Shown one piece after another: positions 27,247-36,167 of a stretch of DNA of 64,000 nt. The notes beneath the pieces are model-generated. The model did not search any database, was not told the DNA's origin, and saw only the letters and a program-made list of their open reading frames with translations. How positions within the stretch are numbered: position 1 is the stretch's first letter; every line of letters starts with the position of its first letter. The stretch is from Algoriphagus marinus (GTDB taxonomy: Bacteria; Bacteroidota; Bacteroidia; Cytophagales; Cyclobacteriaceae): assembly GCF_001936475.1 (NCBI RefSeq), contig NZ_MSPQ01000006.1, positions 1 to 64,000 on the forward strand, written 5' to 3'. Position numbers and translations under genes: made by a program.

Positions 27247-28008
27247 TCAAAGCGGTCTCACCCAGATATTCCGAAAGCGAACTGGGTTGCCATGATCCTG
27301 AAGTTTGATTGGTAGTTCTTCTGCGTGAGCTTTATAGTTTGGAATTCCGATGTATTCCGTAGGACCTTTTATAATCACATTATTCTGTACCAACACTCCA
27401 TTAATCAAAACCGTAACCGTAGCCGGAGAAGTCAGCATCCCATTTTTGTCAAATCGAGGAGCTTTGAAAATTATATCGTAGTAATTCCATTCTCCCGGAG
27501 GACGGAGGGGATTTACCAATGGCGGATGTTGCTTGTAAATACTTCCGGCTTGACCATTGGTGTAGGTTTTACTTTCATAGCTATCAAGCACTTGAACTTC
27601 ATACAAACCCATCAGGAAAAAACCTGAATTACCACGACCTTGGCCTTCACCGACAATCTCCGTAGGAGCAGACCATTCTACATGATATTGGGCATCCCCA
27701 AATGCTAATTTACTTTGGATATCTCCTTTTCCTTTTTGGACGATTACCGCACCATCTTCGATTTTCCACTCAGCCGGCGAGCTACCATCTTTTGCACTGA
27801 CGAAAGCATTTAAACTTGATCCATCAAAAAGGACGATCGCATCCGAGGGAGGAAGGTTATTCTGAGTGCCTGGAGTGATCTTTGGAGGAACTGGGGTGTA
27901 AAATTCCGTAGCCTCAGGCCTCATGGGTGGTGGTGTTTTCTCTTGGGCAAAAGTTGCAGTACACATCAAACTTAGTCCTGCTAAAAGCAATAGTCTTTTC
28001 GTATTCAT
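27247..28008 (-). CDS. DUF1080 / 3-keto-disaccharide hydrolase domain protein
   Basis: A 253-aa exported protein (signal cut near TFAQ). The DUF1080 jelly-roll fold shows AIVLFDGSSLNAFV, WKIEDGAVIVQKGKGDIQSK, GRGNSGFFLMGLYEVQVLDS and a C-terminal PVRFRNIWVRPL. Recent work assigns many DUF1080 proteins to hydrolysis of 3-keto-glucosides. It lies 143 bp upstream of a Tat-exported oxidoreductase in the same orientation, so the pair may oxidise a glycoside at C3 and then cleave it. The gap suggests a separate promoter for the second gene is possible. Confidence 0.82.
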   Translation of the reverse strand: MNTKRLLLLAGLSLMCTATFAQEKTPPPMRPEATEFYTPVPPKITPGTQNNLPPSDAIVLFDGSSLNAFVSAKDGSSPAEWKIEDGAVIVQKGKGDIQSKLAFGDAQYHVEWSAPTEIVGEGQGRGNSGFFLMGLYEVQVLDSYESKTYTNGQAGSIYKQHPPLVNPLRPPGEWNYYDIIFKAPRFDKNGMLTSPATVTVLINGVLVQNNVIIKGPTEYIGIPNYKAHAEELPIKLQDHGNPVRFRNIWVRPL

Positions 28009-28136
28009 ACTAGTTTATTTAGGGTTGAGATGTTAATGTTTTAAATTAGCTCAAATTGCCCTGAATCAAAAAACCATTTATGGATTTTTGATTTCAGACG
28101 CCAATCTTTTTCTTAATTTTCAACAAAATACAACTT

Positions 28137-30680
28137 ATGCAAAAATCACTACTCCTACTATTCACCTGTTTTTTGTTGAGTTCTACTGCTTTTCCGCAGT
28201 CAGATTATTTTTTCCCCGGAGAAAAATTTGATTCGACAATTCCATCTCCTGAAGAATTCCTAGGCTACCCGATTGGAGATTGGCATACCCGGTACGATTT
28301 GATTGTCAAGTATTTTGAAAAGCTGGATCAACTCAGTCCAAATGCTCAAATCAGCACCATAGGCTATACCCATGAACAGAGGCCAAAAGTGATTTTGACG
28401 ATTGCCTCTAGTACTAATCTCTCCAATCTGGAGGACATTCGAATCAAGCAGGTTCAATTGGCAGATCCCACACAACCCAAACCCGATGTCAGCCAGATGC
28501 CATCCATCATCCATCTCGGATATGGAGTCCATGGAAATGAACCATCCTCCGCAGAAGCGGCCATGCTATCTGCTTATTGGCTTTTAGCTTCGCAAAGTGA
28601 GCTAGCCCAAAATCTTAGAGCGAATGCTGTGGTTCACATCGATCCCACAGTAAATCCTGACGGAAGAGATCGTCACAGTCTTTGGGCCAATAGCAATAAA
28701 GGCTTACCACCTGTAGCTGATCCACTCGATCGTGAGCACAATGAAGCTTGGCCTGGGGGACGCACCAATCATTACTGGTTTGATTTGAATCGGGATTGGT
28801 TGCCTTTGGCACATCCAGAATCTCAATCAAAAATTGAGTGGTATCATCAGTGGTATCCCAATGTGACTACAGATTTTCATGAAATGGGAACCAATAGCAC
28901 TTATTTCTTTGAACCAACCAAGCCATTTGGAAGTGAGAACCCGGTTGTCCCAAGAAAAAATTACGATGATATTAATGTTCGATTTGCCAAATACTTCGCA
29001 GAATATCTAGACGAAATAGGAAGCCTTTATTGGTCCAAAGAAGTATTTGACAATAGCTATCCGGGCTACGGTTCCACTTACCCTGATATCAATGGCGGTT
29101 TGGGATTAGTATTTGAGCAGGCAAGTAGTAGAGGACATTTACAATCCAGCCAGCGAGGAGATATCAGTTTTGCTTTTACCATCAGAAACCACGTCCGCAG
29201 CTCTCTTGCAACCATGGAAGCTGCACAGGACAATAGGGTTTTCATGCATGACTATTTGAGAGAATTTTTCGAATCAGCCGTTTCAGAAGGATCAAAAGAT
29301 CCTGCAAAAAACTACCTTTTCGGAGATGAGTATGATCAAAGCAGAACCAAACTATTTGTAAAATTCCTCATGGATCATCAGATCAAGGTCTATGAAAATA
29401 CGAGTGATTTAAACCTTGGAGGCTATTCCTTTAAAAAAGAAAAATCTTACCTCGTCCCAACTGCCCAACCTCAATATCGCATGGTCCGAACTATGTTTGA
29501 AGAGGTTAAAGAATTTGCAGATTCAGTTTTCTATGATGCCTCGGCCTGGACCATGGCTCATGCCTATGGGATGCCTTTTGCAAAAGCTCCAAGTGTGAAA
29601 ACCGGTGGTCAAATATCGGTCTCGGCAGTTGAAGTCAATGATTTCCCTACTGAAAAAGCCTATGCCTATTTGATCGATTGGTCAGATTATTACGCACCAA
29701 AGTTCCTTTATGAATTGCAGAAAGCTGGAATTCATGTGGAGCAAGTGAATCGTCCTTTCAGCTCGGAGACACAAGTTGGAGCAAAAGATTTCCCTGCGGG
29801 CACACTGATGATTCCTATGGGTTTTCAGAGTATGGATAGTGAAAAAGTTGTTGAATTAATTCAAAAACATGCGAAGGCAAGTAATCAGCAAGTGTTTGCA
29901 GTAAAAACAGGCATGAATCTAAAGGGAATTGATTTAGGTTCGAATCTAGTGGGTGCAGTTACCAAACCAAAAGCAATCATGGTTGTCGGCCCGGGAGTTT
30001 CATCCTATGAAGCTGGTGAAATCTGGTATTTACTGGACAGTCAGTTAGGAATGCCAATCACTAAAGTGAACTCCGATCAAATGGCTCGGGTCAATCTCTT
30101 TGATTACAATACGCTGATCCTACCCTCTGGGAATTACGGTGATTTTTCAGACCGTACTGTCGCGCACTTGAAAGATTGGGCCAACCGTGGCGGAACCATC
30201 ATCTCCATGAAAAATGCCAGTCTCTGGTTGAATCGAATTGAGCTGACGAAAGAAAGCGCCGTTACCATGGAAGCAGAAGTGAAGGATCCAAGCAAATTAC
30301 CTTTTGAGGATCGAAGTGCATTTGAAGGAGCGAAGGAAGTGGGCGGAAGTATCTATCTGGCGAAGCTTGATTTGACACATCCGATCGCCTATGGCTATCA
30401 ACGCGAAACACTTCCTGTCTATAGAAATACCAGCATCTTTATCAAACCAAGTGCGGACAAGTATTTGACTCCAATAACTTATACTGAGAATCCACATCTT
30501 GGTGGCTATATTTCGAAATCTAACTTGGAAAAGTTAAAGCAAAGTGCCAGCGTGATCATCTCTAAAACAGGCCAAGGCCGTGTGATTCATTTCTTTGACA
30601 GCCCGAATTTCAGAGGAACTTGGTTTGGAACCAACAAGCTGTTTTTGAATGCTTTGTTCTTTGGTAATCAAATGGACTAG
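28137..30680 (+). CDS. M14 family carboxypeptidase, large secreted form
   Basis: An 847-aa protein with signal peptide (cut after TAFPQ). The M14 catalytic domain occupies about residues 45-370, with zinc ligands H132 and E135 in GVHGNEPSSAEA, DPTVNPDGRDRHS for substrate binding, DLNRDWLPLAHPES, and the third ligand His in TDFHEMGTN. LVFEQASSRG holds the catalytic Glu. The C-terminal half (about 500-845) contains a flavodoxin/GATase-like region (AIMVVGPGVSSYEAGEIW, LILPSGNYG) and no second metal site. It resembles the large Bacteroidota M14 peptidases of unknown substrate. Confidence 0.87.
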   Translation: MQKSLLLLFTCFLLSSTAFPQSDYFFPGEKFDSTIPSPEEFLGYPIGDWHTRYDLIVKYFEKLDQLSPNAQISTIGYTHEQRPKVILTIASSTNLSNLEDIRIKQVQLADPTQPKPDVSQMPSIIHLGYGVHGNEPSSAEAAMLSAYWLLASQSELAQNLRANAVVHIDPTVNPDGRDRHSLWANSNKGLPPVADPLDREHNEAWPGGRTNHYWFDLNRDWLPLAHPESQSKIEWYHQWYPNVTTDFHEMGTNSTYFFEPTKPFGSENPVVPRKNYDDINVRFAKYFAEYLDEIGSLYWSKEVFDNSYPGYGSTYPDINGGLGLVFEQASSRGHLQSSQRGDISFAFTIRNHVRSSLATMEAAQDNRVFMHDYLREFFESAVSEGSKDPAKNYLFGDEYDQSRTKLFVKFLMDHQIKVYENTSDLNLGGYSFKKEKSYLVPTAQPQYRMVRTMFEEVKEFADSVFYDASAWTMAHAYGMPFAKAPSVKTGGQISVSAVEVNDFPTEKAYAYLIDWSDYYAPKFLYELQKAGIHVEQVNRPFSSETQVGAKDFPAGTLMIPMGFQSMDSEKVVELIQKHAKASNQQVFAVKTGMNLKGIDLGSNLVGAVTKPKAIMVVGPGVSSYEAGEIWYLLDSQLGMPITKVNSDQMARVNLFDYNTLILPSGNYGDFSDRTVAHLKDWANRGGTIISMKNASLWLNRIELTKESAVTMEAEVKDPSKLPFEDRSAFEGAKEVGGSIYLAKLDLTHPIAYGYQRETLPVYRNTSIFIKPSADKYLTPITYTENPHLGGYISKSNLEKLKQSASVIISKTGQGRVIHFFDSPNFRGTWFGTNKLFLNALFFGNQMD

Positions 30681-30728
30681 AAAAGGTTAAGAGTTCAACA
30701 TTGAAAAGTTTAAAGACTTGAAACTAAA

Positions 30729-30773
30729 TACAAAAGAAAATCCGATAAGTCGCTTATCGGATTTTCTTTTGTA
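30729..30773. terminator. long perfect bidirectional terminator hairpin
   Basis: A 21-bp arm (30729-30749, ending ATCCGATAAG) is followed after a 3-nt loop by its exact complement (30753-30773, starting CTTATCGGAT). A/T-rich outer ends give U-tracts on both strands. It serves the plus-strand M14 gene and probably the minus-strand lipocalin-like gene. Confidence 0.88.
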
Positions 30774-30893
30774 TTAGCGAATAGCCTATTTCAAAAAGAC
30801 ACTCTAGAGACTGATTCTTAAAAGTAAAAACCTCAATTCACAGCTTTAAAAAACTGGTTACTGTGAACTGTAAACTGCCTCCTGGCTACTGAT

Positions 30894-31331
30894 TTACTTC
30901 TTATAGGTCAAAGTAATTGTCCCGGCAATATTTCCCAGTGGACTTTCCATTTTCACATCATTGGAAGTAATCAGTTGAGCTTCGTCCAATGCAACAATGG
31001 TATAGACTACCTCATTCTTGGCTTCATCAGTCATCAACAGATCGTCTCCTTTTACTTTCCAAGTACCCTTGCTATTCATCATATCTTCGGGGCTTGTGAT
31101 AATGTATGTTCCTGTAGCTTCCAGAATCAGCTTCCCATCCATATGTAATCCCTTGCCTCCCTCAACCATTGCTGCTAGATCAGGACCTTCAGTTTGGTCA
31201 AATTTGAAGTCCGTACCTGACCAAGTTCCGACCAGCAATTCTTCTGTACTTTTTCCGCAGGAAGAGAAAACAGCAAGGATAAAAGCGAAAATGAAAAGGT
31301 TTTTAAATGAGCTAAGAATTAGATGTTTCAT
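30894..31331 (-). CDS. lipocalin-like lipoprotein
   Basis: A 145-aa lipoprotein (VFSSC). The mature part has the pattern of Bacteroidota lipocalin-like domains: ELLVGTWSGTDFKFD at the start, LILEATGTYIITSPEDMMNSKGTWKVKGDDLLMTD in the middle (in parts), and LITSNDVKMESPLGNIAGTITLTYKK-like strands at the end. Such domains form small beta-barrels that may bind hydrophobic ligands, but no ligand is known here. It is transcribed alone. Confidence 0.7.
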   Translation of the reverse strand: MKHLILSSFKNLFIFAFILAVFSSCGKSTEELLVGTWSGTDFKFDQTEGPDLAAMVEGGKGLHMDGKLILEATGTYIITSPEDMMNSKGTWKVKGDDLLMTDEAKNEVVYTIVALDEAQLITSNDVKMESPLGNIAGTITLTYKK

Positions 31332-31501
31332 ATTGAATTGGAATTAGGACCGAAAGATAAATAAATAATGATCTATGTATTCTTAAAAAGATTAAGAATA
31401 AACCTCTTCAAAAGCTAGAATCAAGATTGAAGAATTAGATTTTGAATATAAATTCGAGAAGTTCTTCATGAATTTCCCGAGCCAATACTTAACTTAATCA
31501 A

Positions 31502-32722
31502 ATGGATAAAATCAGATTGTGGCTTATTTCCAGATACCAGCTTATTGTCTCAAGCATCGCTTTTTTACCGGGAGTTCTTAGTATTTCTTTTTTGATTTTA
31601 GCTGGGGCTCTCTTCCTCTTTGATGTTTCTGAGACTGGTCAACAATTTAAAATTGATTTTCCTTGGCTAAATATCAAAGACCCTTCTACAGCAAGAAGCA
31701 TTTTGGGAGCAATAGCTGGAGGAGTGATTTCCCTTACAGTATTCAGTTTCTCGATGGTGATGATTGTACTTAATCAAGCTGCTTCACAGATGAGTAATCG
31801 GATTTTGGATAAGTTGATCGGAAATAGATTTCAACAAATCGTACTAGGAGTCTATATCGGCACGATAGTCTATACTTTTTTCATGTTCAGTACGATTAGA
31901 GATACAGGTAATTCATTTCAAATCCCTTCATTGAGCATTTTTATTCTTACCGTAATCACGGTATTCGATATTTTTATTTTCATCTACTTTCTTCATTTTA
32001 TCACGCAATCCGTTAAATATGACGTCATTATAGATCGAATCGAGTCTGCTACATTTGAAGGAATGAAGCGTTTTTGCAATGCTGAAACCGAGGTGAAAGA
32101 GGATGCCAAATTTGTTTACCACACCGTAATTAGAGCCTCCAAGTCTGGTGTTTTTGAAGGATTTGACACCAAAGAAATCATGGATTTCTGCGAAGAAAAT
32201 GAATGCAGTATTTTGGCAATATATCCAATGGGTACTTTTATAATTCGCGGACAACCGATTTTAAAGTGCAGTCAAAAACTTTCAGAAATTCAAATGGAAA
32301 ATGCACTCCAAGGAGTGATTCTAAGTAGACAAGAATCGGTGATCCGAAACTATGAATACGGATTAAGACAACTCTCCGAAATAGCCTTGAAAGCACTAAG
32401 CCCTGGAATCAACGATCCCGGAACAGCGATCATCAGTTTTAGAGCAATAATTGATTTATTTGGGTTTCGGGCAGCTCACTTCCCTCCATCTACACAGAAT
32501 CGAGGTGGAAATTCTTATATGCTTTATCGAAATGAACATAGTTTTGATGCGCTTTTCGAACGAGTAGTCTATCCAATCTGGGACTATGGAAAAGAAGATC
32601 GGATGCTCCGAAATGAGTTTAAATTACTATTGGAACAACTTGCTTTGATTATTGCTTCCCCTCCACTATTTAAGCTTTTAGAACTTGTGGATAAAAAAAT
32701 CGCAAGTGAATCTCCAAATTAA
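31502..32722 (+). CDS. DUF2254 family membrane protein
   Basis: A 406-aa predicted inner-membrane protein. Hydrophobic segments lie at about residues 14-40, 65-92, 110-130 and 140-165, followed by a soluble C-terminal domain of roughly 230 residues. ARSILGAIAGGVISLTVFSFSM-like sequence in the second segment and the cytoplasmic motifs LSEIALKALSPGINDPGTA and RDAIDxL-like positions (AIIDLFG) are characteristic of DUF2254. The family's function is unknown; channel-like or transport-related roles have been suggested but not shown. Confidence 0.8.
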   Translation: MDKIRLWLISRYQLIVSSIAFLPGVLSISFLILAGALFLFDVSETGQQFKIDFPWLNIKDPSTARSILGAIAGGVISLTVFSFSMVMIVLNQAASQMSNRILDKLIGNRFQQIVLGVYIGTIVYTFFMFSTIRDTGNSFQIPSLSIFILTVITVFDIFIFIYFLHFITQSVKYDVIIDRIESATFEGMKRFCNAETEVKEDAKFVYHTVIRASKSGVFEGFDTKEIMDFCEENECSILAIYPMGTFIIRGQPILKCSQKLSEIQMENALQGVILSRQESVIRNYEYGLRQLSEIALKALSPGINDPGTAIISFRAIIDLFGFRAAHFPPSTQNRGGNSYMLYRNEHSFDALFERVVYPIWDYGKEDRMLRNEFKLLLEQLALIIASPPLFKLLELVDKKIASESPN

Positions 32723-32749
32723 AGCACTTAAATTTCTACCTAAAAAGTC

Positions 32750-32778
32750 AAAAAAAAGCCACAGAAAACCCTGTGGCT
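32750..32778 (-). terminator. terminator of the BlaI/BlaR-TonB gene cluster
   Basis: AGCCACAG (32757-32764) and CTGTGGCT (32771-32778) form an 8-bp stem with a 6-nt loop. The A-run at 32750-32757 gives the U-tract on the minus strand. The stem lies 20 nt past the last gene of the cluster. Confidence 0.8.
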
Positions 32779-32798
32779 AATCATTAAGTTGGTTTAGT

Positions 32799-33206
32799 TT
32801 ATAATTTAAACATCACTGGCAATACCATTTGAGTTGCTACTGCTTTTCCATCTTTGATTCCTGGAGTCCAAGTGCCTGAATTTGCAACCATTCGCATAGC
32901 CTCTTCATCACAACCTCCACCGATACCCCGAATAATTTCTGGATTTTCTATACTCCCATCCGGTTTTACTACGAAACTGACAAATACCTTTCCCTCTATT
33001 TTGTTTTCCTTCGCTGAGGCTGGATATTTCAGGTTTTCGATCATATACTTTGTAAATCCTTCCATCCCTCCAGGAGGAACTGGCATCTGATCCACTTCTT
33101 TATGTATTTCCTGCTGAGTTTGTGCCATAGCTTCTGATGTTTCTAGGAATGCTGAAAAGGCGAACAAGGCAAGGCTGGCAACGCCAATTTTTAATGAAAT
33201 TTTCAT
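32799..33206 (-). CDS. free periplasmic TonB C-terminal domain protein (1)
   Basis: A 135-aa protein made of a cleavable signal peptide (ending EAMAQ) and one TonB C-terminal domain: MENLKYPASAKENKIEGKV-like core (YMIENLKYPASAKENKIEG), FVVKPDGSIENPEIIRGIGGGCDEEA, and TWTPGIKDGKAVATQMVLPVMF. It lacks the membrane anchor and proline-rich linker of a true TonB, so it cannot transduce energy by the classical route. It may act as a soluble partner or competitor for TonB-dependent receptors. It is the last gene of the blaI-blaR cluster. Confidence 0.8.
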   Translation of the reverse strand: MKISLKIGVASLALFAFSAFLETSEAMAQTQQEIHKEVDQMPVPPGGMEGFTKYMIENLKYPASAKENKIEGKVFVSFVVKPDGSIENPEIIRGIGGGCDEEAMRMVANSGTWTPGIKDGKAVATQMVLPVMFKL

Positions 33207-33244
33207 GTTAGTGTTAGGTTTTGTTTTTTGTTGAATTCGATATT

Positions 33245-33673
33245 TTAAATTGAATTTTCGAGTTTAAATCGTACGGGAATTCGCATTCGAGTGACAACTG
33301 CTTCTCCTTTAAGTTTTCCAGGCTGCCACTTTTCCATAGATTTTATCAGACGAATAGCTTCCTCGTCACAATATCCACCTATACCTCGTAGCAGTTCCAC
33401 ATCAGTTATTGAACCGTCTTTTTGAACCAAGAAAGTAGCTACAACTGTACCTTCTATTCCTTGCTCTTTCGCTAGGTCAGGATATTTCATGTTTTTACCA
33501 AAGTACTCATACATCCCATCCATTCCTCCGCGAGGCAAGGGTCGTTCATCTACCTCAGTCATTACGCCTGGTTCCATAGCTGAACTTTGGGCTTTTGATT
33601 CTGGAGGAAGAGCTAGAAAGCTAAAGCTCAAAAAAGCCACACATGTCCATATTTTAGTGATTCGATTTTTCAT
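33245..33673 (-). CDS. free periplasmic TonB C-terminal domain protein (2)
   Basis: About 142 aa from MKNRITKIWTCVAFLSFSFL, which gives a normal signal peptide; ATG 33679 is an equal alternative, while 33745 would add an implausible N-terminus. The mature part is a TonB C-terminal domain closely similar to its neighbours (GKNMKYPDLAKEQGIEGTV, DGSITDVELLRGIGGYCDEEA, KWQPGKLKGEAVVTRMRIPVRF). A shared segment EVDERPLPRGGMDGMYEYF matches the other two copies. It is clearly a duplicate of the same domain and probably lies in the same transcript. Confidence 0.8.
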   Translation of the reverse strand: MKNRITKIWTCVAFLSFSFLALPPESKAQSSAMEPGVMTEVDERPLPRGGMDGMYEYFGKNMKYPDLAKEQGIEGTVVATFLVQKDGSITDVELLRGIGGYCDEEAIRLIKSMEKWQPGKLKGEAVVTRMRIPVRFKLENSI

Positions 33674-33757
33674 TTTCATCCTGTTTAAGTTGATTATCCA
33701 AAAAGGCAAACAGTAGTACCGAATGCCTTTTTGAAAAGAAATCATACCTTATTTAAA

Positions 33758-35092
33758 CTAATTTTTAATTGGAATTTCGATCATCTCTTCAAACCCAGGA
33801 TTAATCTCCACTTTCGAATCATTAGCTAGTTTGAATCGAATCGGAAGCCTCATTCGAGTATTTATAACCCTTCCTCTTTGCTGACCAGGTTCCCAATTAG
33901 GTGCATTTTCCACGACGCGAATCGACTCTTCATCTGCTCCTCCTCCAATACCACGAAGGATTTCCACATCTGAAATAGACCCATCAGAATTGACAATAAA
34001 TACTACAATCACTGTTCCTTCTATCCCCATACTTTTTGCTTCTGCCGGATATTTGAGATTAGAAGCAAGATATTGATTCCATCCTTGCATTCCTCCTTGA
34101 GGATTTGGCTGAGTTTCTACCACATCAAAAATCTCTTTACCATCTTTTCCAACGCTTTTTATTCTCGCAGTGATACTAGATGGTCCTATTTGAGTCCCTT
34201 TTTCACCCATTTGAGTTGGACCTTCGATTTCAGGTTCTGGCGTGATTTCACAGGAGAACACAAAGAATAATAATGCTACTAAAGGCAAAGCAAAAAGGAA
34301 TTTGCTTTTCTCCCGATTTTCAGATTTTGGTTTGCTCATCATGATAATGCGTTTTTTGGTTTGAAATTGATTGAAGTTATTCATGAACTGCCAGCCTTGT
34401 CCTCTACTGATCATCTGAAGCAGAAGGCCAGAATATTCTTTTCTGGAAAAAGTAAAGGTGACACCTTGGTCTGCCTGGAACTCATGGATTTCCCGAAGTG
34501 ATTTTTCAAATTGATAGATCATTGGGTTAAACCAGAAGATGATTTTGGCAAACTGAATCAAGAGTAAATCCCAACTATGCTTTAAGCGAACATGCATGGA
34601 CTCATGAAGAATAATCTGTCGCTGCTCTGGTTGATCCGGGTCAAAATCCGGGAGAAGAATATATTCAAAAAAAGATGCAGGAATGAATTTTGGATGAATA
34701 GCAATCCAGTGATTTTGATATTTAATCAATTGAGCTTTGCCAAGCAATCGTTGCGATACAAAATACCCTAGCAACAAATGTATAAAAGTGAACAGCGCAC
34801 CTAGTACATATACCAAACTGATGATCTCGATGATAGAAATAGTTTTTTGGGTGTTTTCAACATTTTGCCCAACAATAAACTCAGGCAAGGCAATCTCCTG
34901 TAAGCCTGTAGCACTTACTTTGATCAACTCAAATGAAAGCAAAGGGAAAATCCCAGAGATCAAAAGCATTACCAACAGAACCGCCCGATTGATTTTGAAA
35001 AACGTCAACTCGCTCAGTACATATTTGTAAAACAAAAGGCAAATAGCCAGACAAATACTGGCTTCGATCAGATAAACGACGAGTGAGTTCAT
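33758..35092 (-). CDS. BlaR1-type M56 sensor peptidase with TonB C-terminal domain
   Basis: A 444-aa membrane protein. Hydrophobic segments near 5-25, 36-56 and 88-112 surround the M56 metallopeptidase region, whose zinc motif is HESMH at 163-167, followed by the conserved HEFQAD (203-208). A further membrane segment sits near 265-282 (FLFALPLVALLFFVFSC). The periplasmic C-terminus (about 325-430) is a TonB C-terminal domain in place of a penicillin-binding sensor domain. In BlaR1 systems the peptidase inactivates the BlaI repressor after a signal. The signal here is probably not a beta-lactam. It overlaps blaI by ATGA. Confidence 0.88.
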   Translation of the reverse strand: MNSLVVYLIEASICLAICLLFYKYVLSELTFFKINRAVLLVMLLISGIFPLLSFELIKVSATGLQEIALPEFIVGQNVENTQKTISIIEIISLVYVLGALFTFIHLLLGYFVSQRLLGKAQLIKYQNHWIAIHPKFIPASFFEYILLPDFDPDQPEQRQIILHESMHVRLKHSWDLLLIQFAKIIFWFNPMIYQFEKSLREIHEFQADQGVTFTFSRKEYSGLLLQMISRGQGWQFMNNFNQFQTKKRIIMMSKPKSENREKSKFLFALPLVALLFFVFSCEITPEPEIEGPTQMGEKGTQIGPSSITARIKSVGKDGKEIFDVVETQPNPQGGMQGWNQYLASNLKYPAEAKSMGIEGTVIVVFIVNSDGSISDVEILRGIGGGADEESIRVVENAPNWEPGQQRGRVINTRMRLPIRFKLANDSKVEINPGFEEMIEIPIKN

Positions 35093-35463
35093 TTTTCTTC
35101 TGGCTTGTCCATGTCATCAATCAACTTTTGTAAATCCTCAATCTCCTTATCAGAGATTTTATTTTCTTTTACCATAAAGGATAGAAAATTACCCACTGAG
35201 CCTTCAAAATAATTCTTAACCAAACTGTTGACACTCTTCCGACTATAGTCTTCCTGAGTGATTTTGGGTGAATAAAGGTAAGTGGAACCGTAAGCCCTGT
35301 ACTTCACAAAGCCTTTCTTCTCTAAAGACTTTACCGTAGAAGCCAATGTAGTATAGGGAGGCTGAGGTTCAGGTAAGGCTTCCAAGATATCTCTAACTAA
35401 AGCCTCTCCTTTGCTCCAAATAATGCGCATGACGCGCTCTTCGTTTTGTGTTAGTTCTTTCAT
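35089..35463 (-). CDS. BlaI/MecI family transcriptional repressor
   Basis: A 124-aa winged-helix protein: LTQNEERVMRIIWSKGEALVRDILEALP and YTTLASTVKSLEKKGFVKYRAYG (in parts) form the DNA-binding domain, and the C-terminal helices (SLVKNYFEGSVGNFLSFMV) the dimer domain where the cognate protease cuts. It is the first gene of the cluster and is translationally coupled to the M56 peptidase gene. It probably represses this cluster through the inverted repeat just upstream. Confidence 0.9.
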   Translation of the reverse strand: MKELTQNEERVMRIIWSKGEALVRDILEALPEPQPPYTTLASTVKSLEKKGFVKYRAYGSTYLYSPKITQEDYSRKSVNSLVKNYFEGSVGNFLSFMVKENKISDKEIEDLQKLIDDMDKPEEK

Positions 35464-35502
35464 AGAAACTAATGTAGAAAGTTTGATTTATTAATCCTAC
35501 GA

Positions 35503-35526
35503 TTTTTTCGTATATCTACGAAAAAA
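35503..35526. promoter_or_regulatory. inverted repeat, candidate BlaI operator
   Basis: The arms TTTTTTCGTA (35503-35512) and TACGAAAAAA (35517-35526) are exact complements with a 4-bp spacer. A further half-site CCTACGA lies at 35496-35502. The position, 40 bp upstream of the blaI start, suits autoregulation. It could alternatively be a terminator for the arsC-like gene ending at 35547, but no U-tract follows the stem on the minus strand. Confidence 0.55.
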
Positions 35527-35546
35527 AAATATCCGCTTCAATAAAA

Positions 35547-36155
35547 TCAGTGGAAATTCTTAGCTACAGAAGAAAAGACATAAAAAAGTTCAGCTCCTAT
35601 TTGTCTAGACCTCTCCAAATATTTTTGGGATTCAAGAGGAGTATTATCAAATGCTTTTGGGTCTTCAAACCGAACCGGAATCCTGATAGCAGCACCTGGA
35701 ATAAAGGGACAGTTTTCATCTGCGTGATCACAAGTCATTATAGCAGCAAAGTCAGATTCAGGATTCACGGGATCATTGTACAATTTTGAAAAAGTGATCA
35801 ATTGGTTTTCACCAAAGACAAAACTATAATGAGGATTTTCTAGACCTTTTACCATCACCTCAAAGCCATCCTCTAACAGCGTTGCAACAGCGCGAGGATT
35901 GAAAGCTGTCACCTCGACTCCTCCGGAGTAACACTTAATCGGTAGCTTGAAATAATCTGCTAAAGCCTGTCCCCAAACTTGAGACAGTTGACTTCTCCTA
36001 CTATTATGGGTACAGATAAAATTCAATTTAGCTTCTCCTCTCTCTTTAAGTTTTTCTACCAAATAAATTGCTAATTCATCGAGCAAAGATTTTCTATCCT
36101 CAGAAATAAGGGATTTTGAAAAAGTAGAAATAGTATTGAGTAAAACTTTATTCAC
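35547..36155 (-). CDS. low-molecular-weight phosphatase / arsenate reductase-like protein
   Basis: A 202-aa protein of the LMW protein-tyrosine-phosphatase/thioredoxin-type ArsC family. The P-loop C48-x5-R54 is in ICTHNSRRSQ. Two further cysteines sit in TCDHADENCPF, as in thioredoxin-coupled ArsC where they form the relay disulfide. A leading helix of about 40 residues is longer than in classical ArsC. Position after arsR and the DUF6428 gene supports arsenate reduction to arsenite over protein dephosphorylation. Confidence 0.82.
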   Translation of the reverse strand: MNKVLLNTISTFSKSLISEDRKSLLDELAIYLVEKLKERGEAKLNFICTHNSRRSQLSQVWGQALADYFKLPIKCYSGGVEVTAFNPRAVATLLEDGFEVMVKGLENPHYSFVFGENQLITFSKLYNDPVNPESDFAAIMTCDHADENCPFIPGAAIRIPVRFEDPKAFDNTPLESQKYLERSRQIGAELFYVFSSVAKNFH

Positions 36156-36167
36156 AGCTTAAAAAAA

